64,000 nucleotides of DNA from Legionella erythra. Lineage in GTDB: Bacteria; Pseudomonadota; Gammaproteobacteria; Legionellales; Legionellaceae. Shown piece by piece: positions 44,227-53,526 of the stretch (its first letter is position 1; every line of letters begins with the position of its first letter). A program made the position numbers and the translations under genes. The notes under the pieces are model-generated. The model did no database searches, had not been told where the DNA came from, and saw only the letters and a list, made by a program, of their open reading frames with translations. Location of the stretch: assembly GCF_001467615.1 (NCBI RefSeq), contig NZ_LNYA01000018.1, positions 1 to 64,000 of the forward strand. The letters are read 5' to 3'.

Positions 44227-44281
44227 TAAAGTAAAAAAATTAATCCTTTACAGAAACGTTACAACATACTGGACATTTTTG

Positions 44282-44310
44282 TTTCATGCTGGGGTGAATG
44301 CTGCTATGAT
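44282..44310 (+). promoter_or_regulatory. Putative promoter of the 192-residue gene
   Basis: TTTCAT at 44282-44287 and TATGAT at 44305-44310 with 17 bp spacing, 39 bp before the ATG. Confidence 0.35.
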
Positions 44311-44348
44311 GCTGCCGTTTTGAGCCAATAAATAATAAGGAGTATGTG

Positions 44349-44927
44349 ATGTTAGAATGGTTAAAAAAGCACTGGAAATTAGTTGCTGCGATTGGACTGG
44401 CCTTGCTCATTGGTGCTGGTTTGACTGCACTCTATTTTTTTGCTCCGCCTGTAGCGGCTGTGATAACCGGTTTCCTTGTGGCTAACGCGCCTGCGATTGC
44501 TACAGCGATTGCGGCCATGTCGCCTGTAGCCGGTGCCTTTGTTGTCGGTGCCCTGGGGGCCGCTGCCACTCTGGCATTTGCCGCGATATGGAACCTGGGT
44601 GTGAAAATTACCAATGCTCTGGACGGTTGGATTAATTCCAAAGGCAAAGAGAAAAAAGAGGCCTTCAGCCCCTTGGTTAATGATGAAGAAACAGACAGTA
44701 ATTTGTCCTCTACGCCAACCCAGCCAGAAAGAAACCCTTTGTCAAGCTTGGGTGGACCAAAAACGGACAACCCATTGCTCATTAACCTTGATGCAGTTCC
44801 AGGGAAGAAAGAAGACAAGAAAGAAGAGGTAGAGCCTAAAAAAGAAGTTAAGCTAATGACGGGCCAGCCTCCTGTCTCTGAAGATGATGGACATAATCCA
44901 ACGGGCCTAAGTTTCACTTCGTCTTAA
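44349..44927 (+). CDS. Unrecognised membrane protein with charged tail
   Basis: 192 residues; no family recognised. A basic start (MLEWLKKHWK) leads into three Ala/Val/Gly-rich hydrophobic stretches over residues 11-92, a small membrane domain. The last 90 residues are hydrophilic, with GKEKKEAFSPLVNDEE, a Pro/Ser region and a Lys/Glu run (KKEDKKEEVEPKKEVK), then SFTSS. AAGGAG precedes the ATG at 44349; the adjoining in-frame GTG at 44346 is less likely. A strong terminator follows. Effector or inner-membrane role undetermined. Confidence 0.65.
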   Translation: MLEWLKKHWKLVAAIGLALLIGAGLTALYFFAPPVAAVITGFLVANAPAIATAIAAMSPVAGAFVVGALGAAATLAFAAIWNLGVKITNALDGWINSKGKEKKEAFSPLVNDEETDSNLSSTPTQPERNPLSSLGGPKTDNPLLINLDAVPGKKEDKKEEVEPKKEVKLMTGQPPVSEDDGHNPTGLSFTSS

Positions 44928-44947
44928 TTGTTCAATCAGTCCTGACA

Positions 44948-44972
44948 ACGCGGCGCATGCCGCGTTTTTTTA
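44948..44972 (+). terminator. Rho-independent terminator
   Basis: ACGCGGC and GCCGCGT form a 7 bp GC-rich stem with a 4-base loop, followed directly by a run of T. The clearest terminator in the window. Confidence 0.85.
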
Positions 44973-45040
44973 TTTCTTCATCATGCATTCTTGACAATCA
45001 TGGGTTATAATTCGCCATTTTGACTGCAACAGGCAAACGT

Positions 45041-47053
45041 ATGAGCGATTCTCGAAAAATGCTGGTCACCAGCGCGCTGCCCTATGCCAATGGCCATTTA
45101 CACTTAGGCCACCTGGTTGAACACATTCAAACGGATATCTGGGTTCGCACCCATAAAATGTTGGGGCACCAGTGCATCAGTATTTGCGGCGATGACGCGC
45201 ACGGTACACCGATTATGCTCAAAGCCGAACAGATGGGTGTGACGCCTGAGGCATTGACTGCGGAAATGAAGGCCAGCCATGAGCAGGATTTTAAAGCCTT
45301 TGCCATTGCCTACGATTGCTACCACACCACCCATTCGCCTGAAAATCAAGCCTTGGCGGGTTTGATTTATGAGCGGCTGAAAGCCAATGGCGATATCGTG
45401 ACCAAAACCATTCGTCAGGCTTATGATCCGGTCAAGTCCATGTTTCTGCCTGATCGCTATGTCAAAGGCACATGTCCCAAGTGTGGTGCAAACGATCAAT
45501 ACGGCGATAATTGCGAAGCCTGCGGTGCGACCTATGCACCAACGGAATTGGTCAATCCCGTTTCCGCCATTTCCGGGGCTACCCCCGTCGAAAAAGAATC
45601 GGAACACTATTTTTTTGATTTGCCGCGCTATGAGCAGCTGCTAAAAGACTGGACCCGTAAAGGCCACCTGCAGCCAGAAGTCGCCAATAAACTGGACGAA
45701 TGGTTTGAAGCCGGCTTAAAGCAGTGGGATATCTCACGTGACGCGCCTTATTTTGGCTTCCCAATCCCAGGCCTTAACGACAAATATTTCTATGTCTGGC
45801 TGGATGCCCCCATCGGCTACATGGCCAGCTTTAAAAAATATTGCGATGAACAGGGGCTGTCATTTGCAGAGTTCTGGGATAAACAGTCAGAAACGGAACT
45901 GTATCATTTCGTCGGCAAAGACATCGTGTATTTCCATGCCCTGTTCTGGCCGGCCATGCTGGCCGGCAGTAACCACCGATTGCCCACCGCGGTCTACACG
46001 CATGGGTTCTTAACCGTGGAAGGGCAAAAAATGTCAAAATCGCGTGGGACCTTTATTGAAGCCCGAACGTACCTTAAGCATTTACACCCCGAATACCTGC
46101 GGTACTACTATGCCGCCAAATTAAATGGGCGTGTGGATGATCTCGATTTGAATTTTGATGATTTTACTAATCGGGTCAATGCCGATTTAGTCGGCAAGGT
46201 TGTCAACATTGCCAGCCGCTGCGCGGGTTTTATTAACAAACGGTTTGATAACCGTTTAGCTGCGGAGTTAGCGGAGCCGGACCTTTACCAGGCCTTATTG
46301 TCGGTCAAGCCCGCGGTTATCGATGCCTTTGTGCAACGTGATTATGCGCGTGCTATCCGCCTGATTATGGAATGCGCTGATCGGGTGAATCAATACATCG
46401 ATACCCACAAACCCTGGACGCTGGCCAAAGACAATGAACGTCTTCCCGACGTGCAACGCATTTGCACCATGGGCATTAATTTATTCCGCGTGTTGATGAC
46501 TTACTTAAAACCGGTTCTGCCGAACATGGCCAGAGAAGCCGAAGCCTTTTTGAATTGCCCGCCGCTGGACTGGTTTAATGTCGATACCCCACTGCTTAAT
46601 CAGCCCATTCATGCCTTTACGCCGTTGATAACCCGCATTGAGCGCGAAAAAATAGATGCCATGCTGAATGATGGCAAGTCAACGAACGCGAAACCGAAGG
46701 AGGAAAAGAGCGTGCAAAACCCTGAGAGTGACACCGTCTCCATAGATGATTTCAGCAAGATTGATTTACGTATAGCCCGCATCATTGCCGCCGAACCGGT
46801 TGAGGGGGCGGACAAACTGCTGCGCCTACAGCTTGATGTGGGTGAGCAGCAAAAACAGGTGTTTGCCGGCATCAAAAGTGCCTATCAGCCGGAACAATTG
46901 ATTGGTCGATTAACGGTGATGGTGGCTAATCTGGCCCCTCGCACCATGCGCTTTGGCGTATCAGAGGGGATGGTTCTGGCGGCCGGTGATGGTAAAGGAA
47001 TATTCCTGCTTAATCCCGATGAAGGCGCTCAACCCGGGATGAAAGTCAAATAA
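45041..47053 (+). CDS. metG: Methionyl-tRNA synthetase
   Basis: 670 residues, MetG1 type with C-terminal tRNA-binding domain. HLHLGHL is the HIGH motif, CPKCG and CEACG form the zinc knuckle, and KMSKSRGTF is the KMSKS loop. The EMAPII-like domain ([20 protein letters not shown] to [12 protein letters not shown]) follows a Lys/Glu linker. The ATG at 45041 was taken over an in-frame TTG at 45020. Its stop shares one base with the start of the next gene, so metG, the ferredoxin gene and nth form one operon. Confidence 0.97.
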   Translation: MSDSRKMLVTSALPYANGHLHLGHLVEHIQTDIWVRTHKMLGHQCISICGDDAHGTPIMLKAEQMGVTPEALTAEMKASHEQDFKAFAIAYDCYHTTHSPENQALAGLIYERLKANGDIVTKTIRQAYDPVKSMFLPDRYVKGTCPKCGANDQYGDNCEACGATYAPTELVNPVSAISGATPVEKESEHYFFDLPRYEQLLKDWTRKGHLQPEVANKLDEWFEAGLKQWDISRDAPYFGFPIPGLNDKYFYVWLDAPIGYMASFKKYCDEQGLSFAEFWDKQSETELYHFVGKDIVYFHALFWPAMLAGSNHRLPTAVYTHGFLTVEGQKMSKSRGTFIEARTYLKHLHPEYLRYYYAAKLNGRVDDLDLNFDDFTNRVNADLVGKVVNIASRCAGFINKRFDNRLAAELAEPDLYQALLSVKPAVIDAFVQRDYARAIRLIMECADRVNQYIDTHKPWTLAKDNERLPDVQRICTMGINLFRVLMTYLKPVLPNMAREAEAFLNCPPLDWFNVDTPLLNQPIHAFTPLITRIEREKIDAMLNDGKSTNAKPKEEKSVQNPESDTVSIDDFSKIDLRIARIIAAEPVEGADKLLRLQLDVGEQQKQVFAGIKSAYQPEQLIGRLTVMVANLAPRTMRFGVSEGMVLAAGDGKGIFLLNPDEGAQPGMKVK

Positions 47054-47667
47054 TGGCCACTGTTGAGGACATTGACGCGCTTTTGCCTCAGACGCAATGC
47101 GGTGAATGCGGTTACGCCGGTTGCCTGCCTTATGCCGAGGCCCTGGCACACGGCACGGCCACGATTGATCGTTGCCCGCCCGGCGGGATTCATACGGTTG
47201 AGGCCTTAGGCCGCTTGCTGGGTGTGGATGTCGAGCCTTTTCGTTCGTCAGCCGCAATGAATACCCGTGCTCCGGCACTTGCCCGTATCCGCGAGCCGGA
47301 GTGCATTGGCTGTACCAAATGCATCCAGGCCTGCCCTGTGGATGCCATTATGGGCAGTGCCAAACGCATGCATGCCATCATAACCCACGAATGCACCGGA
47401 TGCGGATTGTGTGTTGAACCCTGTCCGGTGGATTGCATTGAGTTGCACCCGCTTGAGGAGGCGCAGTACGATCGTCAACTGGCACGTCAGCGCCATCGCG
47501 CCCGTCAAACTCGCCTTTTGCGTGAAGAGCATGAAAAGCAACAGCAGTACCGCCAAAAAAGCAGATTAGCTCTTTTAGAGAGCAATCAAGAGAATTTAAA
47601 AGCAAAGCAAGATTATATTCTTCAAGCGCTGGCACGGGTGGAAGCAAAAAAGAAAACCAATGGATAA
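47053..47667 (+). CDS. RnfB-like iron-sulfur protein (soluble, solo)
   Basis: 204 residues. The N-terminal Fe-S motif is [10 protein letters not shown]...CPPGG, as in RnfB/RsxB, followed by two ferredoxin-type 4Fe-4S clusters ([12 protein letters not shown] and [12 protein letters not shown]). The N-terminal membrane helix of true RnfB is missing, and no other rnf gene is near. A basic helical tail of about 60 residues ([21 protein letters not shown] onward) replaces the usual end and could bind nucleic acid or another protein. It overlaps metG by 1 bp and nth by 8 bp. Redox partner unknown; a link to the Fe-S enzyme Nth is conceivable. Confidence 0.88.
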   Translation: MATVEDIDALLPQTQCGECGYAGCLPYAEALAHGTATIDRCPPGGIHTVEALGRLLGVDVEPFRSSAAMNTRAPALARIREPECIGCTKCIQACPVDAIMGSAKRMHAIITHECTGCGLCVEPCPVDCIELHPLEEAQYDRQLARQRHRARQTRLLREEHEKQQQYRQKSRLALLESNQENLKAKQDYILQALARVEAKKKTNG

Positions 47668-48292
47668 AGATAAACGACGGCTTATTTTTGAGCGCTTTCG
47701 TGCACAAAACCCGCACCCCACCACAGAGCTTCATTACCGTTCGCCTTTCGAATTGTTAATTGCGGTGATCTTATCGGCGCAAGCGACCGACATCAGCGTC
47801 AACAAGGCAACGGCCCGCCTGTTTCCCGTGGCCAATACTCCAGAGACATTGCTTGCTCTGGGCGAGGATGGATTAAAAGACTACATTAAAACCATCGGAC
47901 TGTATAACAGCAAGGCCGCCAACATCATCAAAACCTGCCGGATACTGCTGATACGCTACAACGGTCAGGTGCCGGATAACCGCGAAGCCCTGGAATCGCT
48001 GCCCGGTGTCGGTCGCAAAACCGCCAATGTCGTGCTCAATACTGCCTTTGGCCAGGCCACCATGGCAGTGGATACACACATATTCCGGGTTGCCAATCGC
48101 ACCGGCATTGCTCCGGGTAAAACGCCACTGGCTGTGGAAATGAATTTACTGGCCACTATCGATAAGGAATTTTTGCATGATGCCCACCACTGGCTAATTC
48201 TTCACGGACGTTATGTCTGTATCGCCCGCAAGCCGCGTTGCCCGCAGTGTCTTATCCGTGACTTATGCGAATACCCGGATAAAACAAAATAA
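47660..48292 (+). CDS. nth: Endonuclease III
   Basis: 210 residues. DNA glycosylase/AP lyase for oxidised pyrimidines. Helix-hairpin-helix [13 protein letters not shown] with catalytic K120, D138 in [13 protein letters not shown], and the 4Fe-4S site C-x6-C-x2-C-x5-C near the C-terminus ([17 protein letters not shown]). Numbering is as in E. coli. Starts within the preceding gene, so translation is coupled. Confidence 0.98.
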   Translation: MDKDKRRLIFERFRAQNPHPTTELHYRSPFELLIAVILSAQATDISVNKATARLFPVANTPETLLALGEDGLKDYIKTIGLYNSKAANIIKTCRILLIRYNGQVPDNREALESLPGVGRKTANVVLNTAFGQATMAVDTHIFRVANRTGIAPGKTPLAVEMNLLATIDKEFLHDAHHWLILHGRYVCIARKPRCPQCLIRDLCEYPDKTK

Positions 48293-48379
48293 ATTTCCTT
48301 CGTAAAAAAAACCGACGGATCTGGTAATTAGTAAGCATTCCCCCTAGAATGAAATTCCCACGGTATGCAGGAGAGCTAA

Positions 48380-50119
48380 ATGGGATGGAATGATGTTTGG
48401 AAGACAGCCAGTGATTGGGGACAGTCAGCCTGGACGCAGGCGGTCAAGTTTAAATACACCTTGAATTCGATTTCTATACCTGAGGTTGTCGTTGGGACAG
48501 CGCAGTTCACGTACAATACCCTGATTGGGCTCACAGAAGAGGTGGCCGCCTTACCTCATGTGTTGAAGGCTGCGGCTCTGCATCCCAAAACCCGGCGTAC
48601 GTTTGGGCATCTTGCCCGCATTGGCGTTGAGGATGGTGGTGCTCTGATCCTCGCTTACCAAATCGAAAAAAACCTTGAGTCCATCCTGCTGCCTGCACTT
48701 GAAGGCAGTGAAGGGCAGCCCTGGCTAAGCACCAGTACGGCCTTATACCTGGCACTGATGCTCTTGAGGGCGACTCACGAGGCCTATGCCTTCCGTAAAC
48801 GTATCCAGATTGGTATCCGCCTGGCTACCGTTTCCATTGAGGCGAGCGGTACCATTACTTCGGCCAACCCGCAATTGGACAAGATGGGGGAGGTCAGCAA
48901 GAACGAATCAAAATTAAGTAGCATCATTGGCTCACTAAGTGACCTGTTTAAATACACCTTGACCGATTTCACAATCAACCAGGGCGTCAAACGAATTCCC
49001 GTAGTAGGGCCTGTCGTCGGTCACGGCCTGGCCACCAAGCACACCGGCGATTACATTCTGACCTCGGTTTTAAAAGGCATGGCCCCAAAGCATGTGCAAG
49101 CCTATTTGCAGGAATACCCGGAATATGCCTGGGTATTGGGCATGACTCATACGGTTTTGTCCTATTATGTGAATGGTTTCATTGAAAACACGACAGGTGT
49201 TCCTAAGGCCCTATATGAAACCATCATCAATCAGACAGCAGTCGTCGCACTCATCGCCGTGGCTGCGCACATGCGTCTTCCACCGCCCGTTGCCGAATCA
49301 AAACGGCAAGTGCCTGATCCTATCCGACTTTATAAGGCCGGCTTACAGGTAGGACTGGATATCATCGGCTATGGGCTGAAGGCTAAAATCCCGGAAATGC
49401 TTAAAAACAAATCTGTCATTCCCTGGCCAAGGGTTTTCGCGGTGATGACAACGCTTTGGTATCATCCCTCCACGCAGACAGCAAAAATCATTATTTTTCC
49501 GCGTATGCTGCATGGGAAAAAAGCGTTTTACCGCGATCCAGTGGTCGAACCCAATTGGGAAAGTCTGCGCACGAGGATAATTGCAGCGATTCAGTTTATT
49601 GAAAAATACAGAGAAAAGCTGCTGGTTGCCACCGCCTCAAAAATACCCAAAATATCGGCCAAGATTGCCGGGTTTTTAGGTGCCCCGCCTGGTGTGGTTG
49701 CCTTTGTCTTAAAACTGATGGCCAATGACCCCTTCATGAAAAATTTGTCCGCTTTTCGCCGGCGTCTGGAGGCCATGCATATCGTCGATATGCCGGAAGG
49801 GGATAATTTAAGACAGGTTGAGTATTTGAACGTGCCTCAAAGCCAAAAGAGAGAAGAAACGAAAGAATCCCCCCAAGTTAGCGACGACATGGAGGTATCG
49901 CCCTACGACCTGCTTCGAAACGACTCGACACCCGCACCGCTGTTACTAACCGATAGCCGTGTGTCCGGAGAAGATAATTCGGCGAGCGCTCTTATAACCG
50001 GAGGGTTCTTTGCAGTCAAATCCACCAAAAAGAACGATGAAGACCTGGATCCCTATAGCCTGTTGGGTATAAGTGCCAAGACCAGTACTCAAGGCCCTGG
50101 TATTGATCCGCTTGGGTAA
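48380..50119 (+). CDS. Unrecognised protein, effector candidate
   Basis: 579 residues; no family recognised. Mostly helical with several moderately hydrophobic stretches (GALILAYQIEKNLESILLPA, LYLALMLLRATHEAYAF, QTAVVALIAVAAHM, IPVVGPVVGHGLA), so it could associate with membranes. The last 100 residues are acidic and polar and carry a short motif twice: SPYDLL and DPYSLL, about 45 residues apart. AGGAGAG precedes the ATG. Transcribed alone after nth; a hairpin with a T run follows. Confidence 0.7.
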   Translation: MGWNDVWKTASDWGQSAWTQAVKFKYTLNSISIPEVVVGTAQFTYNTLIGLTEEVAALPHVLKAAALHPKTRRTFGHLARIGVEDGGALILAYQIEKNLESILLPALEGSEGQPWLSTSTALYLALMLLRATHEAYAFRKRIQIGIRLATVSIEASGTITSANPQLDKMGEVSKNESKLSSIIGSLSDLFKYTLTDFTINQGVKRIPVVGPVVGHGLATKHTGDYILTSVLKGMAPKHVQAYLQEYPEYAWVLGMTHTVLSYYVNGFIENTTGVPKALYETIINQTAVVALIAVAAHMRLPPPVAESKRQVPDPIRLYKAGLQVGLDIIGYGLKAKIPEMLKNKSVIPWPRVFAVMTTLWYHPSTQTAKIIIFPRMLHGKKAFYRDPVVEPNWESLRTRIIAAIQFIEKYREKLLVATASKIPKISAKIAGFLGAPPGVVAFVLKLMANDPFMKNLSAFRRRLEAMHIVDMPEGDNLRQVEYLNVPQSQKREETKESPQVSDDMEVSPYDLLRNDSTPAPLLLTDSRVSGEDNSASALITGGFFAVKSTKKNDEDLDPYSLLGISAKTSTQGPGIDPLG

Positions 50120-50120
50120 T

Positions 50121-50157
50121 GCTGTAACCTAATGTTAAGGGATTACAGCAGTTTTTT
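50121..50157 (+). terminator. Terminator at the end of the 579-residue gene
   Basis: GCTGTAA and TTACAGC pair around an inner partial CCTAA/TTAAGG stem, followed by AG and six T. It overlaps the last codons of the convergent corA. Confidence 0.65.
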
Positions 50158-51207
50158 GCGCTTGAAAAAATAAAACATCAGCATGGCGAGCAGGATCATA
50201 ATCGTTAGAATGGCGGGGTAACCGTACCGCCATTTCAATTCGGGCATGAATTCAAAGTTCATTCCGTAAACGCCGGCGATAAACGACAAAGGTATGAAGA
50301 GACTGGCAAACAAGGTCAGGATTTTCATGGTTTCATTCATGTGGTTATTGACGGCGGATAAATAAATTTCCAACATGCCGGTGGACATTTCACGGTGCAA
50401 ATCAATCAGTTCCACCAGGCGGATGCTGTGATCATGCAAGTCGCGGTAATAGAGGTAATAGTTGGAATTAATCAGACGGCCATGCTCGGTTATGAGCAGA
50501 TGGACAATATCCCGCATGGGGGCAATAATTTTGCGAAGCGTCATGGTGCGGCGTTTTATGGTATACAGTTCGCGTAGGGAAATGGCGGATGGGTTAATGA
50601 TAATAATGTCTTCAATCTCGCCTAATTTTTTCTCGGTTTCTTCCACAAAATTAAAGTAGTCATCAACAATATTATCCATGATCAGGTAGGCTAAATACTC
50701 CATGCTGTGTTGACAGACGAGAGAATGGGCATTTTTGAGGCGCTCATACAGGGGGGTTAAGTTAAAGCGTGACGATTCGCGGAAAGTGAGCAGCAAATTT
50801 TGGCGAAGCAGCATACTGAATTGCTCTCGCTGGTACGTTACTTCGTCGCCGGATGTGTCCAATAATTGCAGAACAATAAAGAGGCTGTCATCGAGGATGT
50901 CGAGCTTGGGACGCTGATGAGTATTTAAAATATCTTCGACAATGAGCGGGTGAATATGGAATTCATTACACCAGTCTGAAATCGTGCTGCTGTCTGACAG
51001 GCCATGCACATCCACCCACACATTCTGATGGGCGGCAAGTGCTGCACGAATGTGTGAGGCATTCCATTGGTCGTGGCGAGTATAGGAATGGGCATCAAAA
51101 ACGTGAACGGAAACCTGCGTTGCCTGGGGTTCCTTGTCGCCGACATACACGGCTGACCCGGGCAACATGCCGATTTTGGCCGACGCTTTTCGTCGAAATT
51201 TCGCCAT
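50143..51207 (-). CDS. corA: Magnesium/cobalt transporter CorA
   Basis: 354 residues. A long cytoplasmic N-terminal funnel (VWVDVHGLSDSSTISDWCNEF, HPLIVEDILNTHQRPKLDI) is followed by two C-terminal membrane helices with the pore signature YGMNFEFMPE between them (LFIPLSFIAGVYGMN and PAILTIMILLAMLMFYFFKRKKLL). AAAGGGA precedes the ATG. Mg uptake is the usual role. Confidence 0.96.
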   Translation of the reverse strand: MAKFRRKASAKIGMLPGSAVYVGDKEPQATQVSVHVFDAHSYTRHDQWNASHIRAALAAHQNVWVDVHGLSDSSTISDWCNEFHIHPLIVEDILNTHQRPKLDILDDSLFIVLQLLDTSGDEVTYQREQFSMLLRQNLLLTFRESSRFNLTPLYERLKNAHSLVCQHSMEYLAYLIMDNIVDDYFNFVEETEKKLGEIEDIIIINPSAISLRELYTIKRRTMTLRKIIAPMRDIVHLLITEHGRLINSNYYLYYRDLHDHSIRLVELIDLHREMSTGMLEIYLSAVNNHMNETMKILTLFASLFIPLSFIAGVYGMNFEFMPELKWRYGYPAILTIMILLAMLMFYFFKRKKLL

Positions 51208-51275
51208 GAATTATCCCTTTCGATAGACATTTTATTGTGACATGATAGGGTATCACTCCTTCAGTTTCCAGCACC

Positions 51276-53429
51276 ATGGAATGGTTTTATAAACTGTTGT
51301 ATAGCCTGGTTGATCATTACGTCCAGGAAAAGGACCGCGAAGCGGCTAAATCCTTTGTGGATACCATTCTTGAACATTCGCTGGAGGTGTGTGCCAGTAA
51401 TATACCGGTTGAAACCCGCGGCGTATGTGCGCTTTATGGGGTTGATTTGGGTGTTGCTAATCGCCGGGGCAATAAAGAGTACCTGTCGCGGATGAAGCTT
51501 GAGTTGAGTGAACTGGCTTATGATTATTTTCTAGCCCTAATGAATCCCAAGAGCACACGGCTGCACGATATTATCCTGGAAGCCGAAACATGCATCAGCG
51601 ATACGATGCGGCAATTGAAAGGCCCGGAAAAAAGGTCCGCTAAAGAGGAAGACGATTCAGACACTGAAAAGCTCCCGCCGTCTGTCTGCGAGGACATTTT
51701 CATTTATGAGGGAAGTCCCATTCAGGAAGTGGGCTCCACTCAGGAAGAAAGTGCTGTTCAGGAAGACAGCTCCGCCAGCAATGAAAGCCTCAGCCAAGAT
51801 AATCCGCTTCAGCTTGAAACACCGTCCAGGGAGGCGTTGCGTCAAGAAGTAAGCCGGATGTTCAGCCAGATTGTCCGGCATATTGATGAAGGCAAGGGGC
51901 TCCTGTCGCTGGAGACCTGCTTTGGTGTATTAGGTAAATTGCTGGATATTCTTGAGGGACCTTATGCACTGCCTAACAATGACCATGCCTTTGTGCTGCA
52001 GGCCGTCATGCAAATGGCTGAAATACCGGATAAAAACACCAGCTCGTTTTTTCAAAAAATTGGCAGCGTCAATACCGAGTGGACTACGGAGATTTGCCAG
52101 AAATTCGCTCTTCATTTAGACAGGGTATTGTATCAGCTGGTGATAAAGGATAAAGATAACCCCAGGGATCTGGCGGCGGCAGCGGATAAACTGTATCTGG
52201 TTTTATGGGAATTGCTGGGTAGTAAGATAACACAGGAGGCCATCGGAAATTTAATTACCCGCACAAGGAATACGTTAATCCAATACCTCAACGAGGAGGT
52301 GCCGCCTCTTTTTGAAATGAACGATTTGACTTCCTTTCCGACCGGTTTTTTCAAGACGCCTTCCGGTCAGGCTTTTTATGTTAATCTTCATAAAGAAGTG
52401 TATGATTTGTTTAGCAATGAAGCGGCGGAAGAAGATCTCATTGCCGCGTCGGACAGGCTTTATCTGCTCTTATGGGAAATCAATACCCCGTTAACGCCGC
52501 AAAAGGTCGTCAGTCTGGTCCGGGACTCGTTAGAAAAGCAGCATAAAAACCCGTCCTTATCCCTGTTTGATGCGGTTCGTTCAGTTCCTTTTCCCGATCA
52601 TTTTTTTAAGACCCAGATGGGTTATCTTTTTCTTGAACGATTACAGAACGCGCTTCTTCAACAGCTTGAACAAGGCAAGTACGAAGCCAGGATGCGGACG
52701 GCAACTGCTAATCTTTATTCGTCCTTACCTTCTCTGTTAACCGGCGTAACCCCTGCTACCGTCATTCAACTCCTCAAGAACCGGCTTAGCCAATTAAAAC
52801 TTAAACTGGCGATTGAGAAGGATGTGCCGCTTTATACACTGGATTTACTGAAATATGTTGCGCGGGCTAACCGTCTGTTAGGTGGTTCGCTTCATGATCA
52901 AGCGCTGCATCAAGCCTTCATTGCCCATTTTAAATCCGATAACAGGTACAATAGGCGGCAATGGGATGCGGATGCGTTTGCGCAATTGTTTTTGGGGCTG
53001 ATGGTTCTTTATATTAAACAGGATGAAAGCTATTTTGTTTTATCTACTGGTGATTTTTGGAAAGACAGTTTTATTTTTTTAAAAAATTCCACGCAAAAAG
53101 CCATGGCGGTGAAGGAAATGCTGATGATTGAACGGGAAGTGTTTGCCTTAATTGATCACAATGCCACGATTAGTCATGAACGCCTGCGAAAGTTTGTAAG
53201 CGAGGAGCCGGCCGAAACAATCGACAGGCTGCTTGAAGATTGCCGAAAACAGGGCGGCGACGATTTTTATACGGCCATGAGAATGTATTACCAGCCGTCT
53301 AAAAGCCCCTGTCCTCATCCAACCTATTCCTGCCTGTTTTTCCCATCGTTTAAGTGGGCTCAGAGCAGCAACCATGACGAGTCAAATGAGATTGAGGAAT
53401 CCGAAGCGTCTGGGTGCTGGATGCAATAA
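51276..53429 (+). CDS. Unrecognised protein with three internal repeats (effector candidate)
   Basis: 717 residues; no family recognised. Residues about 118-180 are an acidic Ser/Gln/Glu linker. Three homologous units of roughly 75-90 residues follow: 256-345 (LYLVLWELLGSKIT, LFEMND), 355-440 (GFFKTPSGQAF, LYLLLWEINTPLTPQKVV, LFDAVRS) and 441-510 (HFFKTQMGYLF, LYSSLPSLLTGVTPATVI). A weaker copy may precede them at 210-250. The C-terminal 200 residues are unrelated and end in an acidic block (ESNEIEESEAS) then GCWMQ. No signal peptide or membrane segment; no clear Shine-Dalgarno sequence. Helical-repeat scaffold plus E-block-like tail is compatible with a Dot/Icm substrate. Confidence 0.75.
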   Translation: MEWFYKLLYSLVDHYVQEKDREAAKSFVDTILEHSLEVCASNIPVETRGVCALYGVDLGVANRRGNKEYLSRMKLELSELAYDYFLALMNPKSTRLHDIILEAETCISDTMRQLKGPEKRSAKEEDDSDTEKLPPSVCEDIFIYEGSPIQEVGSTQEESAVQEDSSASNESLSQDNPLQLETPSREALRQEVSRMFSQIVRHIDEGKGLLSLETCFGVLGKLLDILEGPYALPNNDHAFVLQAVMQMAEIPDKNTSSFFQKIGSVNTEWTTEICQKFALHLDRVLYQLVIKDKDNPRDLAAAADKLYLVLWELLGSKITQEAIGNLITRTRNTLIQYLNEEVPPLFEMNDLTSFPTGFFKTPSGQAFYVNLHKEVYDLFSNEAAEEDLIAASDRLYLLLWEINTPLTPQKVVSLVRDSLEKQHKNPSLSLFDAVRSVPFPDHFFKTQMGYLFLERLQNALLQQLEQGKYEARMRTATANLYSSLPSLLTGVTPATVIQLLKNRLSQLKLKLAIEKDVPLYTLDLLKYVARANRLLGGSLHDQALHQAFIAHFKSDNRYNRRQWDADAFAQLFLGLMVLYIKQDESYFVLSTGDFWKDSFIFLKNSTQKAMAVKEMLMIEREVFALIDHNATISHERLRKFVSEEPAETIDRLLEDCRKQGGDDFYTAMRMYYQPSKSPCPHPTYSCLFFPSFKWAQSSNHDESNEIEESEASGCWMQ

Positions 53430-53524
53430 ATTTGCCAAATTAATGAAAATAATGCTATATTCGTGCACAATTTGTAAGCAGCCACGGTAAAGGCTTTATT
53501 TTGCCCCTCGGAATTTGGCAAATT
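53429..53524 (+). promoter_or_regulatory. Paired palindromes around a promoter
   Basis: AATTTGCCAAATT at 53429-53441 and its exact reverse complement AATTTGGCAAATT at 53512-53524 are each 6-1-6 palindromes, with centres 83 bp apart. The first covers a candidate -35 (TTGCCA, 53432-53437) with TATATT at 53456-53461; the second lies just before the start codon at 53527. The placement suggests a repressor acting at two operators on the downstream membrane-protein gene. Confidence 0.5.
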
Positions 53525-53526
53525 GT

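Noticed and set aside
44991-45011. TTGACA and TATAAT as the metG promoter
   Set aside because: The two hexamers are only 9 bp apart, too close to act together.
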